Shown here one piece after another: positions 1 to 12,545 of a stretch of DNA of 57,170 nucleotides. This DNA is from Macrocybe gigantea (taxonomy: Eukaryota; Basidiomycota; Agaricomycetes; Agaricales; Callistosporiaceae). Numbering within the stretch: the first letter of the stretch is position 1; the number at the start of each line of letters is the position of its first letter. The notes under the pieces were generated by a model that ran no database searches, was not told the origin of the DNA, and was given only the letters and a program-made list of their open reading frames with translations. The DNA lies in the NCBI GenBank assembly GCA_011319805.1, contig SJRY01000155.1, positions 1-57,170 on the forward strand. Direction: 5' to 3'. Position numbers and translations under genes: made by a program.

Positions 1-29
1 ATTGATTTTCATCCTTAAAACGAGCACAG

Positions 30-458
30 GCAACATTCTGGACTTTATGTTGACGCGGTTGAAGAAGAATGCAAGGATAGTCCTGTGCGGCGCCATCTCG
101 CAATACAGTATGTTGGATGATATTTCCCTTGTGGCGGGGAGAATAATTCATAGCATAACATAGACGCAACGAAACCTGCTGGTCTGCATAATTACCCGCA
201 GCTTATTGCGCAGCGCGCAAAAATGCAAGGCTTCATCGTGTTGGTGTCTGCCAAGTGAAGTGCATTATGTTAAGGTGCTGAGATGCTCGTTTCAGCTTTG
301 ACCACGCCGCGCAATACCCGGTCGCACTCAAGGAACTCGCAGCTGGCCTGAGCGACGGTTCGCTCAAGCGAAAGTTCCATGTTGTCGAAGGCGGAATTGA
401 ACAAGCCCCCGTTGCTTTGCCGATGCTGTACAGCGGAGGAAATACAGGGAAACTGTGA
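30..458 (+). CDS. NADP-dependent oxidoreductase, MDR family (3' part only)
   Basis: C-terminal end of a medium-chain dehydrogenase/reductase of the zinc-independent NADP-dependent type (2-alkenal/prostaglandin reductase-like); the N-terminal part lies before the window. Exons read about 30-107, 164-239 and 296-458, joined by GT-AG introns with continuous frame, and the stop is TGA at 456-458. Bases 1-29 are the end of an intron finishing in CAG. Visible family features are the cofactor-fold segment around ARIVLCGAIS, the HNYPQLIAQRAKMQGF block and the C-terminal LKRKFHVVEGG block, all typical of this subfamily. These enzymes reduce activated C=C bonds in the cytosol; the exact substrate cannot be told from this fragment. 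The catalytic and most of the nucleotide-binding region is outside the window. Confidence 0.85.
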
Positions 459-882
459 GCTTGATTCTTCCTTGCGACCTGTGAGATATACGTTTGACCC
501 GTTTATTGTGAAGAGGTGGTAAAGTCTCTGAGGAGCCCAAGCCGCGATTGTAGGTAGTGAAGTGAGGATTGCCGAGGTGTCCGGGGTCTAGTAGAAGCAG
601 TGTTTCGATCTGTATTGTAACAAATTGCCACTAACAACGACTCCCCCAAACTTCTGTCGCCCTCGACGTTCTCCTCGTCCTCCTCCAACCCTTTCCCGTT
701 GCTTCCGCTCGGCAACCCGCCTTGTTCATAACCACCGCTCTCGTTGCCCATAAAATCAACCATACTCTCCCCTTCTTCCCCAAATTTTTTCTTCTCCCGC
801 GACTCGTTCGCTATCTCGCCGAGTTTCGCCCATTTTGTGATCCTCTTCTTTCAACCTTCTTCTTCTTTGTTCGATATTTTCC
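459..882. other. Intergenic region, promoter side of the ataxin-2 gene
   Basis: No gene seen. From about 640 to 880 the plus strand is strongly pyrimidine-rich (runs of CTC, TCC and CTT), which is common just upstream of fungal start codons. No clear TATA box was seen. Confidence 0.5.
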
Positions 883-3800
883 ATGGCCACCTCTGCTAGG
901 CAGCCCAAGCCCACCAAGAAAGGTCCAGATTCCGTCCGGTTCGTTTCTGTGAGCCTATCGCCTTTTGCACCGCCTAACACCTTCGACAGCCGCCAGTCTG
1001 CTTGGACAGGCACACGGGCCTCTCCTACTTTTTCTCCACCGCCGAACGTTTCTCGCCCTCCGGCCGCTGCTGCCCCCGCGTCAGCGGGTCTCGCCTCGCT
1101 CGCCCAAACGAACGGCGCACAGGATCGCGTCCTTCAATCGCTGTCTGGACTGACGGTTCGTATTCCTATTGCTCTCTTCTGAGCTGCTCCCCCATGTCGC
1201 CCTGTCCAATGTACAGGGTACCACGATTGTGTTATCCACCAAGACGTCCCAGCGCTACGAGGGCGTCGTCGCATCTACTAATGCTGAGGGGGATACAACC
1301 GGTGTGACCCTCAAAGATGTCAAGGAAGTTACCAAACCCGGGGCCCCCCTCAAGGACCATCTCTTCATCGCATCTACGAACATCGACACTTGGTCATCTG
1401 GCCCGGCCGACTCCAAGCCCACTAACGGCGACAGTAAGGCTGAACTTGTGTCTGCTTCTCTATTACAGTCATTTATTCACTTCCCGTCCACGCTTCACCC
1501 AGCATTCGGTACGGACACGGACATTAGCGCGAAGAAAGGTGCTGGGCGGGAACGTGAACTTCAGCAATGGCAACCGGGGGTAGACGCGCCGTCCAACACC
1601 GTCGACGACGACACCTTCGGGCCTGGCGCAAGCAACACTCCCTGGGATCAGTTTGCGGCTAATGAGAAGCTGTTCGGCGTGAAAACCAACTTTGACGAGA
1701 ACATATACACGACCAAACTGGACCGTAGCAGTGCAAATTTCAAGGAACGGGAACGCGAGGCTCAGAGAATTGCCAACGAGATTATCAACGTATTTGCTGA
1801 CATTATTTCTCTCCGTCTTCTTTTTCTATAACTCGTATTTCAGTCTGGCACAAGCAATCCTCACATCGCTGAAGAGCGGGGTATGGTCTTTGATGATAGC
1901 GGCGCCAATGAGGAAGACAAGTCTGGATCTTTCTTTGCTTCCTTTTTGTAGCAACGACACTAACGCTCGATCCACAGATATGGCGCTGTGGTCCGTGGAG
2001 CAAACGCATACGTGCCCCCAGGGGCTCGCAAAGCGGGCACAGGCGGAATTTTGCCTGCGAATAACGCTCTGAAGGCCGATGTGCCGAAGGTCGCAGTCAA
2101 TGGTCCCGATGGCACTCTCGTCGCGTCACGAACTCAGTCTCCGTCTTCGTCAAAGGCCGCATCTCCCGCTCCGCCGAACAAAGTAAAGGTATATGCGCAA
2201 CATGCATACACATATTTGCTCACGCTCGTTGGATCCACAGCCAACCGCTGATCCTGTCCCTGCATTCCGTGAATTCGTCACGAATGAGAAACAACGACTC
2301 ACGCAGAAGAAACAGGCGCTGGTCAAGAGTGAAATGGACAAGCGGATGGCAGATCTGATCAAGTTCAGCCAGAGCTTCAAAGTGCGTATAGGAAGCAATT
2401 AATTACCCAACGCGTCCACTCATGCTGTCTTGCATAGCTCAATAAACCTATCCCTGAAGATTTGGTTCCCATTTTGGCTAAAGACGAAGAGAAACAACGT
2501 GCGATCAGGGAGAGGGCAAGCAAAGACGCCGCCTCAGCCACGGCACGTACCATCGGCGCACCCTCTGCTGCCAGCGCTACACGTGGCACGCCAGTGGCAG
2601 CTACAAAGCTTGCTGCCGACCCAAGCCGACGTCCACTCGCCGCCACGGCCGTGAAGACGATCACCAATACTCCCGCCGCCACCCAAGCGTCTGTTCAAAA
2701 ATCGGCAACGTCAAAACCCGCCAGCTCCTCGGATCCGAACGTGAAAAAACCGATCAGCATGTTCATTCAGCCGATCCCGCCGTACAAAGGACCGAAGTCT
2801 CGCCAACCTGCAGCAGTGAATGGTACAGCCTCCAATGGCGTCGGCACTGGCCCAACCCCAGCCACCGCTGGCGCTAGCGCGACGCCTACCGCCAACCGAC
2901 TAAACGTGAATGCCTCGTCATTTAGACCTAATCCCAAGGCGAGTGCTTTCACTCCGGTATGGCCTAGAGTTGCTTCGCTTGCGAAGACGGGCTTGCTAAA
3001 TTGTTGATCGTATTTTCAGGGTGGCCCTGGTATGCAGCCCATTGCCTCAAGCTCTGCTTCACCCAAGCCCAAGGCTGATTCGGCAAGTCGTTCACCCTGC
3101 TCACCTTTTCTTTTTTCAATGAAATTGATCGAATTTCAACAGGCGCCAACGACTCCGAATCCATTCTTTGGAACTCGTTCTATCAAGAAAACGACCCCTG
3201 TGAACGTGAAGGATGACTTCAACCCCTTCAAACACAACAAGATCGTCGACGTTGCACAAGTCGGTGCGTCTGCATGTCTATACTGGAAGCGTTCCTGCAA
3301 TCATTGACGCCGCGTATAGCTGCCGTTTGGCCATACACTGGCAAGCGATATAACCAAATGTTCCCGCCACCGCAACACCAACCCCCCAGCACCCCACTCA
3401 CATCGTCCCTCCCGTTCCACCTCCAATGCCACCGCCCTCATACGAAGAAGATTCTGCGGCCCAAGCTGCCGCACGCGGCTATGTGTATGCCTATCCTCCC
3501 TACGCCTATCCTGGACAAGTGCGCGATTTGCTCGATCCTCGTTCGTTGCACTGAAACATCTTTTTTCAGCCCATGATGCCTGGCATGGCACCCCCAGCAC
3601 CTCCTGGAGCCTACATTCCTGGGCCGTATATGCAACCCATGCAGTATCCTCCGGGAATGCCTCCCCAGCCGGTTGGTGTTCGTCTCTCCCGATTTTATTT
3701 CTTGGTTGCTTCACCTGAATTGACACGGGTTTTACAGCCATGTACTCTCCTGCCATGAGCCAAATGCCTCGTATGTCTCCAATTTGCTCGTGAGGCGATA

Positions 3801-4116
3801 GTAATGTTGTATATTGACCCTCTCTGCCCTAGCCTACATGCCGCCTCCACCGCCAGCCCCGTATCCAGCCCCTAACGGCGCTGGTCCTAGACCATCGATG
3901 CCTCCCACTCCTATCCCTGCCCATGCCCACCCGTACTATCATCAAAGTCCTCAACGTATGTTCTTGTATGAGGAGCCAAGGGACAAAGTATTCACAATGT
4001 TCACAGTGCAACATGCCGTGCCGTATCACATGATGATGCCACCGCCACCAGGGATGCCCCAACACCCCTACGAGAGTGGACCCGCACCGCCCGTCCAGAT
4101 GGGAGGGCATGCTTGA
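883..4116 (+). CDS. PBP1: Ataxin-2 / Pbp1 homologue
   Basis: RNA-associated protein that binds poly(A)-binding protein and acts in stress granules and mRNA control. In order: a short basic N-terminus; an Sm-like domain (TTIVLSTKTSQRYEGVV, about 1217-1433); the LsmAD domain (from DDTFGPGASNTPWDQF through the FDENIYTT and EREREAQRIANEI segments, about 1603-1789); a long disordered Ala/Pro/Ser region; a PAM2 motif (LNVNASSFRPNPKASAFTP, about 2900-2956) that docks on the PABP MLLE domain; and a Pro/Met/Tyr-rich tail. Introns include 939-989, 1156-1216, 1434-1502, 1790-1843, 1921-1977, 2189-2240 and 2382-2437, plus several short ones in the tail. Intron 3083-3142 would be GC-AG; it is 60 bases with no stop, so retention is also possible. 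The reading frame breaks by one base near 3360-3367. Start ATG 883 gives a conserved-looking N-terminus. Confidence 0.9.
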
Positions 4117-4411
4117 TTTCCGTATGATCTGAGGCGCGAGGGATGAGTTGCGATGTTTGATGTTGGGCTTTGACACATTTCCTAGCCGTAACATTTCTTT
4201 CCCCCACCACATTCCTATCTCCTACACCGAATCCACGCAGCTGCAGCGGGGCTTCATGTACTTCCAATCGTCTCCATTGTTGTTGTGGATTCCTTGAAAT
4301 ATTACGCCGACTACAGATCTGTGTAGTGACGAGGAAATGTCGATGGTACATACAAGAGACTTCAATGACGAGGTAAAACCAAAACGATTGTAGAGGAATC
4401 AGGAGTTGTGG

Positions 4412-7400
4412 TTAACGAACATAGCACGACATCTCTACTTTCTTCAGTAGACCCTTGAGCGTATTGCTCGTCCGGTTGCAGTTGGCCTGCAGCCACCTTT
4501 CCATTTCGAGACGTAGGTCATGGAGTTCCTTTGCGACAGGCAGACTGCCATCAGGCTTGACACGACACGAATTGAGTAGAACGTCAAATAACCTATCCCA
4601 GATACCCGTCTGCCAATATCGTTTGAAAGGCGTGCTTATCTTGTATCTAGGAACTCCATCGCCGCCCGAAACCTGGCTCACAGAGCTAGCTTGGATGTAT
4701 TTTCCAAAGAGCATGCAATAGATAATTCCCGCGAGCCCGAAATAGTCCGTTTGGTAGGTCCATGGCCTGTTCTCGCGGATTTCGAAGCAGTCGCGGTCGT
4801 CGGTTGGCCAGTCTGCGATGTATTTCTGATCGGGAGGGAAGAGCCTGGTGTCGATTGTTCGCCCGAAGTCGATCAATTTAATGCCCTTGTATGACCATCC
4901 CCCGTCGCCAGTTGGTTGGTACATGCTCGACCACCCCGCAGCGCCTCCGGGAACGTCTTCCAATCGGAGAAGGCAATTGTCGATTTTGAGGTCGCCATGG
5001 ATGAAGCCGGTGTTGTGCATGCCCTCTAAAAGTCGAAGCAATTCTATGGCGAAAAACATAACAAGCAACTCGTCGAGGCAAGCTCCTTGCTGCGAGACAC
5101 CAGCAGCGACTGCACCATTCACGACATTAAGCAACGTGCCTTGCGAACAGTAGTCCAAGACAAGGAAACTTTCGTCCTGAAATGCATATAAAGAATGTGG
5201 AAGGATGACAGAGCGACGGAGTGACGCTGGCATGACTGAATGCAATCTTCGCAGAACGTGGTATTCCCATATATTTCTTGGCCTGACGACCTTCAAGGCT
5301 ACCATAGAGCTGCCCTCCTCATCGTCGTCATCGTCCCAATCATCGTCGCTGTCGGCTAAGTCGCCACGTCTACTTCCGAGATCGCGCGCTTTGAAGACAG
5401 CCCCGAACCCGCCCTCTCCCAATTTCTCCGTGGCGATGAACTGGTGATCGTCCAGAGTGACAGGAAAAGAAGCGTCGAGGGTACCAGTATGATCGGATTT
5501 CCCGCTCGACTGGCGGGTTTTCTTGGAGAATTTCTGCAGACCGTCGAGCAGGTTTGATCTTCGGCTTTGGAGATTATGATACAACGGGTCTGTTGGTATT
5601 CGGGAAAGCAATGCGGCCAGTAGTGATGGATCGAAAGGATTGCAGGGATTTGGCGGCTTAAACTTCAAGTTCAAAGTCAAGGTATCGCTGAGGCTTAGAC
5701 TTCCCGCCTTTTCTTCCATAGCAGATACCCTGGAATCTTGCTTGTGCTCTGGAAGCTCCTCTTCAGCGACGAATACAGGCTCGCGCACATCTTCTGACTG
5801 CGACTTAAGGGCCAGCCCCCGTTATCGTCGTCGTCGTCAAAATCATGGTTGGGAGGATGACTAGGTGTTCCTCCCCTGGTGCTCGTGGTGAATTCGAATG
5901 TTCTCTCCGTGATAGGTGTCATGATATTGAATTTTCCGAATCGACCACCAAGGGGTATTTCTTGATACGGTTCGTACTCGGCGTTGGCACCATCAATGGG
6001 GTCGTTATAAGGCTCTCGTATGTCTTGTTCCTCATACTCGTAGTCTTCCTGCCTCTCCTCTTGTTCGGGCTCCTCGATGCTGTCCTCGATTTCTACGACT
6101 GTGTGCTGCTGGCTTGGAGAATCATGGCCATTCTCATGGCCAGGTTTTGACCTAAGGGATGAGTCTTGTCGCTCATCCGTGAAAGGAGTGAATGCGGGGG
6201 TCTCCCTGAATGGGGTGAAAGTAGGTTTTGGGTCAACGAAGGGCGTGAAGGTGGATTTTGGGGTAATCGCATTGCTTTCAAGTTGCTCTGGGGGGCGACT
6301 GAAGACTTTGAAAGGAGTCTTAGCATTCTCGTCAATGAAGGGCTTGAACGCAGCAGCTCGGACGACATCTTCGGCACTAGGCGACAACGCATCATGATGT
6401 GATCTAGCTCTTTCGTGAGTGTAGGTGAGCTTTTGCTTCGGCTGTGGCTTCCCGTAATCATCAGTAAAGACGTCGCGAAGCGGACTTGGTTTGGGCTGGG
6501 CAGGAGTGAACACCTTTGAAGCGAAGACGTTCTCCGCCCTGACTTCAGACTTTGGCTTGAGGTTATTTTGATCAGCATTCTCGTTCTGCTTCGGGTGAGA
6601 CGATATAACCTCCTTAACGGTAAGAGCAGGTCGTGGTGTCGGGCCTGTCGCCTGTTGAAGTTCGGGATCTACAAAAGGCACAAGCTGAACACTTTTATGA
6701 GTGGCGATCGAAGTATAACAAATTTAGCAACTGACCTTCGGTTGACCTGGGGTCGAACGACTTGACTGAGCGTTCTCGTCAGCGAATGGTCGAAAAGCTA
6801 GACATCGCGTTAACCATGTACCGTTGCCGAGCCCAGGTAATTGAAAATACCAGGTGCGGGTGTCCTCTTTTCCTGGGGAGCGTTGTCGTTCTCGTATACG
6901 GGGTATAGTCGTGATGGCGCCAGTGGAGTGAGCGATTCAATCTTCTTGACAGGCGCATGTTTACTGCCAGGTAGGCGGATCGTCTTTTCTGGTGAATTGT
7001 ACATGCCGAATACATCCTCCAACGCCTCTTTCGTGTTTATTGTCATGGTAGGTTCCGCACCTCCGCCCATTATGCTTTTCAAGGCAGATCGGGGAGGATT
7101 CTTATTAAGATTAATCAATAAACAATAACACTTTTTGAAAGACAATATTGACCTGAGGAGGTCCCCATTTTTTGCCTAGAAGACCCATTGAACGTGCTCT
7201 GGCTTCTTGGATGCTATACTCCACCCCTTCATCAGTGAACAGCAAAGAAAAATCAAGGCGCATTTTCTCTGGACGTTTTCCAGGCGGAGGAGGCGCGAGC
7301 ATTTGCGCATAACGAGATTCAGGAGTGGAGTGTATAAGGAATGTTGATGAACTGGAAGCTGAAGGTTTGGGGGACGAACGGCTGTGATTTTTGCCACTTG

Positions 7401-7977
7401 AACGGGAGCTTGTTGCATTGGCTTCAGACGATGACGCCGAAGTGCGGGCCGTGAACTCGTTATAACGCGTCTTCAGCCGCTCCAGCGGCCGCGCACGGCG
7501 CTGGATACCTTTCGTGTAGATTGCCTCCGCCTCTTGTATCCTTTGCACAAAAATGAAAAACTTTAGCGAACGGACATACGCAATGGGCACACACCTTCCC
7601 TCCGCCTCCAACAACTCAGCGTATTCCTCATACAACAGTGAGAACGACGTGCCGATATTGTTCAAGATGAGATCGGCATAGATACCTAGGGCTTTCCTAC
7701 GGTCGAACTGCTTTGCGTACAGCGACCACAGCTTCAAATATCGCAAATCGGTTCTGCAAAGCGGGTCTGCCTTGAAATCGCGCGTGGTCTTGTCCAACAG
7801 ATCGACCAGCCCAGAGTTTGGGTCGCGATCGCCATAGGTCTTTAATGTCCACTGGACGAATTCAACGTAGACGGCCAGAGGATCATCCTCCTCCGCGGCA
7901 TTGTCGAGCCTTTCCCTGAAACTGTCCCTTTCGGCGGCGATCTTCTGTGCACGGTCCAGAGATGCACGCGGCGGCAT
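4412..7977 (-). CDS. BUB1: Spindle-checkpoint kinase Bub1
   Basis: Mitotic checkpoint serine/threonine kinase acting at kinetochores. The N-terminus (7977 to about 7470) is the Mad3/BUB1 homology TPR region (YLKLWSLYAKQF and SLLYEEYAELLEAEGR). A GLEBS-like Bub3-binding motif follows (TINTKEALEDVFGMYN, about 7000-7050). A long disordered acidic linker leads to the C-terminal kinase domain with its Gly-rich loop (GEGGFGAVF), the ATP lysine in VALKVV, the catalytic loop HGDLKIDN and the Mg-binding DFGRTID. TPR, GLEBS and kinase are in one chain, so this is true Bub1 rather than Mad3/BubR1. Introns are seen near 7550-7600, 7092-7142, 6790-6840 and 6675-6735. The first in-frame ATG is at 7977; the frame is open slightly upstream without an ATG. 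Frame changes near the C run at 5816-5820, most simply a one-base deletion. Confidence 0.93.
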
Positions 7978-8131
7978 GCTCAATGTGGGCGTTGAACTCA
8001 AATTTGGTTCTGTTTATGTCGAGCGCGTCCTCGTGTCGCGACGCCGCCGTCACGTGCACGCGCAACAGCCATAATTGATACTCCTAGCGCTCTATTAGAG
8101 CTAAGTAATGTTTGAATGACATGCTTAACGA

Positions 8132-10502
8132 TCATTGTTTGAGGTGCCTGCACAAGTATCCCAATGCTCCCTGCTCAATTGTCGTCTCCCATAGCTGAGT
8201 TTTCACCTTCTCTAGTTCATCCGTCAGCTCTTTTCTCCGTTCATAGGCTCGTTTCAAAACATCATCCTTATTCGCTAACGGCCGCGCCACGGATGGACGC
8301 GGGACGGACCTCTGGTTGGTAGTTGAAGAGCTCGCATTAGGTATCGGAATCTGTGCTTCAACCACGCTCGTATCCTTGCTTTTTCCCTTGTCCTGAGCTG
8401 GAACCAACGGCTCGTTTTCCTTATCCCCTGGAGGCGTAGAGTGGTTGATCCCGCCTTCAAAAAGTGTTTGAGTGTTCATGGTCTTGGTCCCATAAATGGC
8501 AAATAAACGCACCTACGTCGACAGACCCATCATGAGAGACAATTTGTGGCTGCCTAGCATAGGGTGAGGGCGGGCATCCTACTTGCGCCACGTCCAGAGA
8601 AGTGGAGGTCGAGATGCTGAGGTCAATATCACCTGACGTTCGCGTGGGGGAAACCGACGACGGAACAGTAGATGGAAGTGAGTTTGGGGGGCTTTCCGTA
8701 GCCCTAGACGGCATGGGTTGCTGAGACTGCTGGGATGACGATACCAACAGAAGGTCCGGATCAATCAGATGGTCAGGTATTTGGCCAGCGGGGAAATTCC
8801 GAGTCGGGTCGTATCCATAGGTGTACACTTGAGGCGTTGGATAGCCTCCAAAGGCAGATTCAGGGTCGGTATTTGTGTACGCAACGCTGGATGGCAGATT
8901 CGAAGTATGGCTCGTCATTATTTTTGTGAAATCAAAGTCCAAAAGGTCCGGGTCATACCCTAGTGGATACAAACCATCGCATTGCGGTGTCGAAGACGTG
9001 GAATTCTGAGCAGTTGAAGGCGAGATTTGCTGGTGCTGCGATTCCAGAAGATTTAACCAACCACTCAATAATTCTTGATCGATGCCGGGAAAGATAGAGT
9101 CGGAGTGCGGACCCATTGACTTGTCAGGTGTTTGAGATGAAACCGCAGTCACAGAAGAGGCAGTTTTCTCAGGCGAAGCGGACATAAGAGAATATATCAG
9201 CTGGTCAAATGGAGTAGGGGGTTCGTGCTGGGATTGCGCAGAGGGCACCTGGCTAGTCGCAACAAAGGCAGAACCCTGTGCAGACATAGCAGTTACAGGC
9301 GCTTTCCCTTTGTCACTACCTGCATTTGGAGGCCCCAGATCTGCTGCAATGGGGGCACCGGAAATACCTTGGCCATATAAGGGCTGATATGGGTTGAATG
9401 GACCACCAGGATATCTGGGCGGTTGGACGGTGCCTTCACTTCGTTGGGCTTGCAGGTCTTGGTAGTATAGTTTGGCGGCAGCCTTATAAGCGGCGAGTTT
9501 GATCAGAGACAAGAGTTGAGAAACCAGCTGTTTCCCTCTCTGTCTTTCCCAATTGGTCCTGTACAATTCAGGCCCTTCGCCTTGCGCGAAAGGATAAGGC
9601 ACATCCCAATCGACCGCTCCAGCCGGCACACGACTCAACTTGCGTCTCTTGAGGGGCCGGAACGTCCCATCTAAAGGAGGTGTAGGGGTTTGACTCTGGG
9701 AACGGAAAAAAGCAGAGCTCTGCGGTGGAGGCGCCGGCGACGTGCCGGAAATTAATCGGAGAAGGTTCTCCAACACGGGAAAAATATCTTTCTGGCCAAC
9801 AAGCATTGTCACTATGTCCTGGGTAGATGGAGTTGGAAGAAGGCTCGGATCGATGGGAGGAATCTGCCGCAGGCGAGAGTTGCGGCCAAGAATAGGCCTA
9901 TCCTCTTCATCATCCACAACGATGGGATTGGATGGCGTGCTGCCTCGAGCATCGCGATTTGTGGTCAGATTAACAGGCTTCACACCACCGACCAAGCCGG
10001 CAGTCCCAAGGAGAGCGGACTGACTACGGAGGAAATTAGCCGGAAGCGGCTCAGACGGATTTGGCATCTGGATTTCGGGTCCAGTTGGTCGCGGAGTGGA
10101 CTCCTTGGACCGTGACTGGGATTTCTTAGCGCGATATTTCCTTGGTCTGAAGCTTGGTGCCGCAGAAGAAGCACGTGACGATGATGGGGAAATGGAAGTT
10201 ACAGGAGATGGTGTGATGGCGACTGGTCGCAGGGGTTCTTGGCACGGTATCTGGGGCTGTGGAACCGATGCAAGATGGGCAAAACTCGATGACAAGGCTG
10301 AGGGATTGATGGGCAGTTCAGAACTAGGATGGGAACCAGGAAGTGCAATGGTCCCCACATTTTGTGCAGCAGAACTCGTGCTCGGTAAGGCCAGTGTCGG
10401 CGAAGGTGACCTACCTCTGATCGGAGAGGCTGGAGGTGAGCCAAACAGAGAATCTTCATCTTCTGATTGGTAGCCAGCCTTCTCCGCATCCGCTTCGGTC
10501 AT
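8132..10502 (-). CDS. Large disordered nuclear-type protein, function unknown
   Basis: Predicted protein of roughly 790 residues, almost all from one long exon (10502 to about 8515) plus a last exon (about 8458-8132) joined by a GT-AG intron. ATG 10502 (MTEADAEKAGYQ) is preferred over an upstream open stretch that lacks conserved character. Most of it is Ser/Pro/Gln-rich and probably disordered. Recognisable parts are a Lys/Arg-rich stretch (FRPRKYRAKKSQSRSKE) that could be a nuclear localisation signal, a KRRKLSR patch followed by a more ordered block (GAVDWDVPYPFAQGEGPELY through AAYKAAAKLYYQ), and a C-terminal helix likely to coil (KELTDELEKVKTQLWE). No enzymatic motif was seen. A transcriptional or chromatin role is only a guess. 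It sits head-on to the divergent F-box-like gene. Confidence 0.7.
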
Positions 10503-10951
10503 AGCGCTTTGGGGAAGAGTCGGTAAGGGGATGGAATGATTATGGAAGGACAAATAAAAACCTCTCTGGCGCAAAAATGTGACGAATTGTCCAGTGTCAG
10601 AATAATGGTTGGGGCGAGGTGTCGAAAGGATTTGAGCAGGAGAAAACTGGTCGTTGGCCCCAAGATGGTGGTGGATAAACAGAAAAAACTATTAGATGAG
10701 GCTTGCAAACTAGGTCAAATGCCTGAACGACTCACTGAACACAGTCGATGAGGTCAAATCTAGCAGAACGTCGAAGAATGCGAGACACTTGGTCAGTGGC
10801 AAATTCCAAAAACTTGAGAAGGGATGGCCAAATGCGGCCAAACAAACTCGCTTCAGTTTAGCAAGTCAATAATATGTGCATATGATAATGACCCAGTTCT
10901 TGTGAGTCTTGCTCACCTTGTGCCGATCCGTCCAAGCGTTGACACCCATAG
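10503..10951. other. Divergent intergenic region
   Basis: Shared upstream region between the minus-strand disordered protein and the plus-strand F-box-like gene. No coding segment or specific regulatory motif could be supported. Confidence 0.5.
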
Positions 10952-12484
10952 ATGAGCAGGCGGAAAATGGCCGATTCAGAGGATCTACTACCGCTGAAAA
11001 TGGTACGCCAGCAAGGCATTCCCTCAATGGCGCAGTGCCATCGTTTGCATAAAATAATGGAGCGTAATGAATATGAGCTCCAGACCATCCTGCCCGCCCG
11101 TATTGCTGAAGCGAGAGCTGTCTTAGATACACTCCTTGCTCGGGCGGCGGAAGTGGCCAAAGTACACAGAGCATGCCAGTCTCTGTTGGCTCCCATCCGC
11201 CGCTTGCCTCCAGAAGTACTGGCTCAAATATTCCATCATTGCCTGCCGGACGAGCCCTTTATCTCGCCTGCGCTGTCGAAAGCACCCCTCCTTCTGACAC
11301 AGGTCTGTTCGACCTGGCGAACCATCGCGCTGTCGACGCCCCACTTGTGGAATCGCCTACGAGTCACCTTCAAAAAGTCCATTCGAGGCGCAACAAGTAG
11401 CTCGAAGGAGGTGGACCGCATCGTCGCCCCTTTGATGAACCTCTGGCTCTCTCGTTCCGGTTCCTTGCCACTCTACATCTCAATAGAAGCAATGCGTCTG
11501 AAACAAAGCATCATAGACGTCCTGTATTCCTATTCCTCGCGCTGCCGGCAGCTCTCTTTCAGCCACATATACTCATGGGCTCAATGCATTATCCCACATT
11601 CCGATTTCCCTTATCTAGAAGATTTACATGTCCACTCCTTGGTTGGAGTCACACCGAGCTTTCTTTCCTCGTTGAGGAACTGCGCTTCCCTACGGAATGT
11701 GCTCTGGGAAGACAATACATGGTACGACTTTGACGAAAGGCTGTCGTTGCCTTTACGGCTTAATCAGCTGACACGAATGACGCTGGGCAAGGGTAATGGA
11801 ATGGGTATTCATGCTGCAATGATACTCGAAATTCTTAGCGAGTGTTCCAACTTAGAATATGCAAGCGTCACGTTTTGGAATTCGCCGATTAGCGTTCCAC
11901 CCAGGACTCCCATACAACTCTCAAGGTTGTCGACTCTGGCCCTTCATGCTCAGCATCATGGCATCGATGACCACCGCCCGTTCTTCCAGTACCTGGAATT
12001 ACCGAAACTTTCCAATCTGGAATGCGTATCCGGGACGCAATGGCCTACCGAGGACTTCGCCTCGTTCATCAGCAGATCATCCTGCTCTATAACGCATCTC
12101 AAGATTCGGCAGATTCCATTGACGACATCTCACTTGGAGGATGCTCTACAGGTCTTGAGCTCATCGTTGCGGTCTCTCATCATCTACGATCATGGGACGC
12201 CTGTCATGTCGGATCATCTTCTGCAGCGTCTGACGCCCGACGCAACAGGCGATTGCTTGTGCCCGAAGCTGGAGCTTATGGGCCTTGTCGGATGCATCTC
12301 CCAAACCCCAGGAGCACTTGTAGGGATGGTACGAGGGCGGTTACAGTCCCCCCGGACGGAGCTGGTTGCGATATTAAAACACGTTGCAATCCTGTGGTCA
12401 GAGGTGGACCTGGAGGAATTGATGACACTGAGGAAATATGGCTTGATTGTTGTCAGCATGAATGGGCACATGTCAGATATCTGA
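10952..12484 (+). CDS. F-box-like domain protein
   Basis: Single-exon 510-residue protein of the type greatly expanded in agaricomycetes. The N-terminus has a helical segment (about residues 30-70), then an F-box-like core beginning LAPIRRLPPEVLAQIFHHCL and continuing to CSTWRTIALSTPHLWNRL. This is the hallmark order: a Pro-Pro-Glu start, then the Trp-Arg-x-Ile-Ala-Leu and Pro-x-Leu-Trp motifs. The rest has leucine-rich-repeat-like spacing without a strict consensus. F-box proteins bind Skp1 and present substrates to SCF ubiquitin ligases; the target is unknown. Two in-frame ATGs lie at the start, 10952 and 10967, and the choice is open. No introns are needed, which is unusual in this intron-rich window. 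Confidence 0.85.
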   Translation: MSRRKMADSEDLLPLKMVRQQGIPSMAQCHRLHKIMERNEYELQTILPARIAEARAVLDTLLARAAEVAKVHRACQSLLAPIRRLPPEVLAQIFHHCLPDEPFISPALSKAPLLLTQVCSTWRTIALSTPHLWNRLRVTFKKSIRGATSSSKEVDRIVAPLMNLWLSRSGSLPLYISIEAMRLKQSIIDVLYSYSSRCRQLSFSHIYSWAQCIIPHSDFPYLEDLHVHSLVGVTPSFLSSLRNCASLRNVLWEDNTWYDFDERLSLPLRLNQLTRMTLGKGNGMGIHAAMILEILSECSNLEYASVTFWNSPISVPPRTPIQLSRLSTLALHAQHHGIDDHRPFFQYLELPKLSNLECVSGTQWPTEDFASFISRSSCSITHLKIRQIPLTTSHLEDALQVLSSSLRSLIIYDHGTPVMSDHLLQRLTPDATGDCLCPKLELMGLVGCISQTPGALVGMVRGRLQSPRTELVAILKHVAILWSEVDLEELMTLRKYGLIVVSMNGHMSDI

Positions 12485-12545
12485 CGCTCTGCAACGGTTG
12501 TGAGTGTACTCCCGTTCCTGAGCACCCGTATCTCGTTACAAGATA

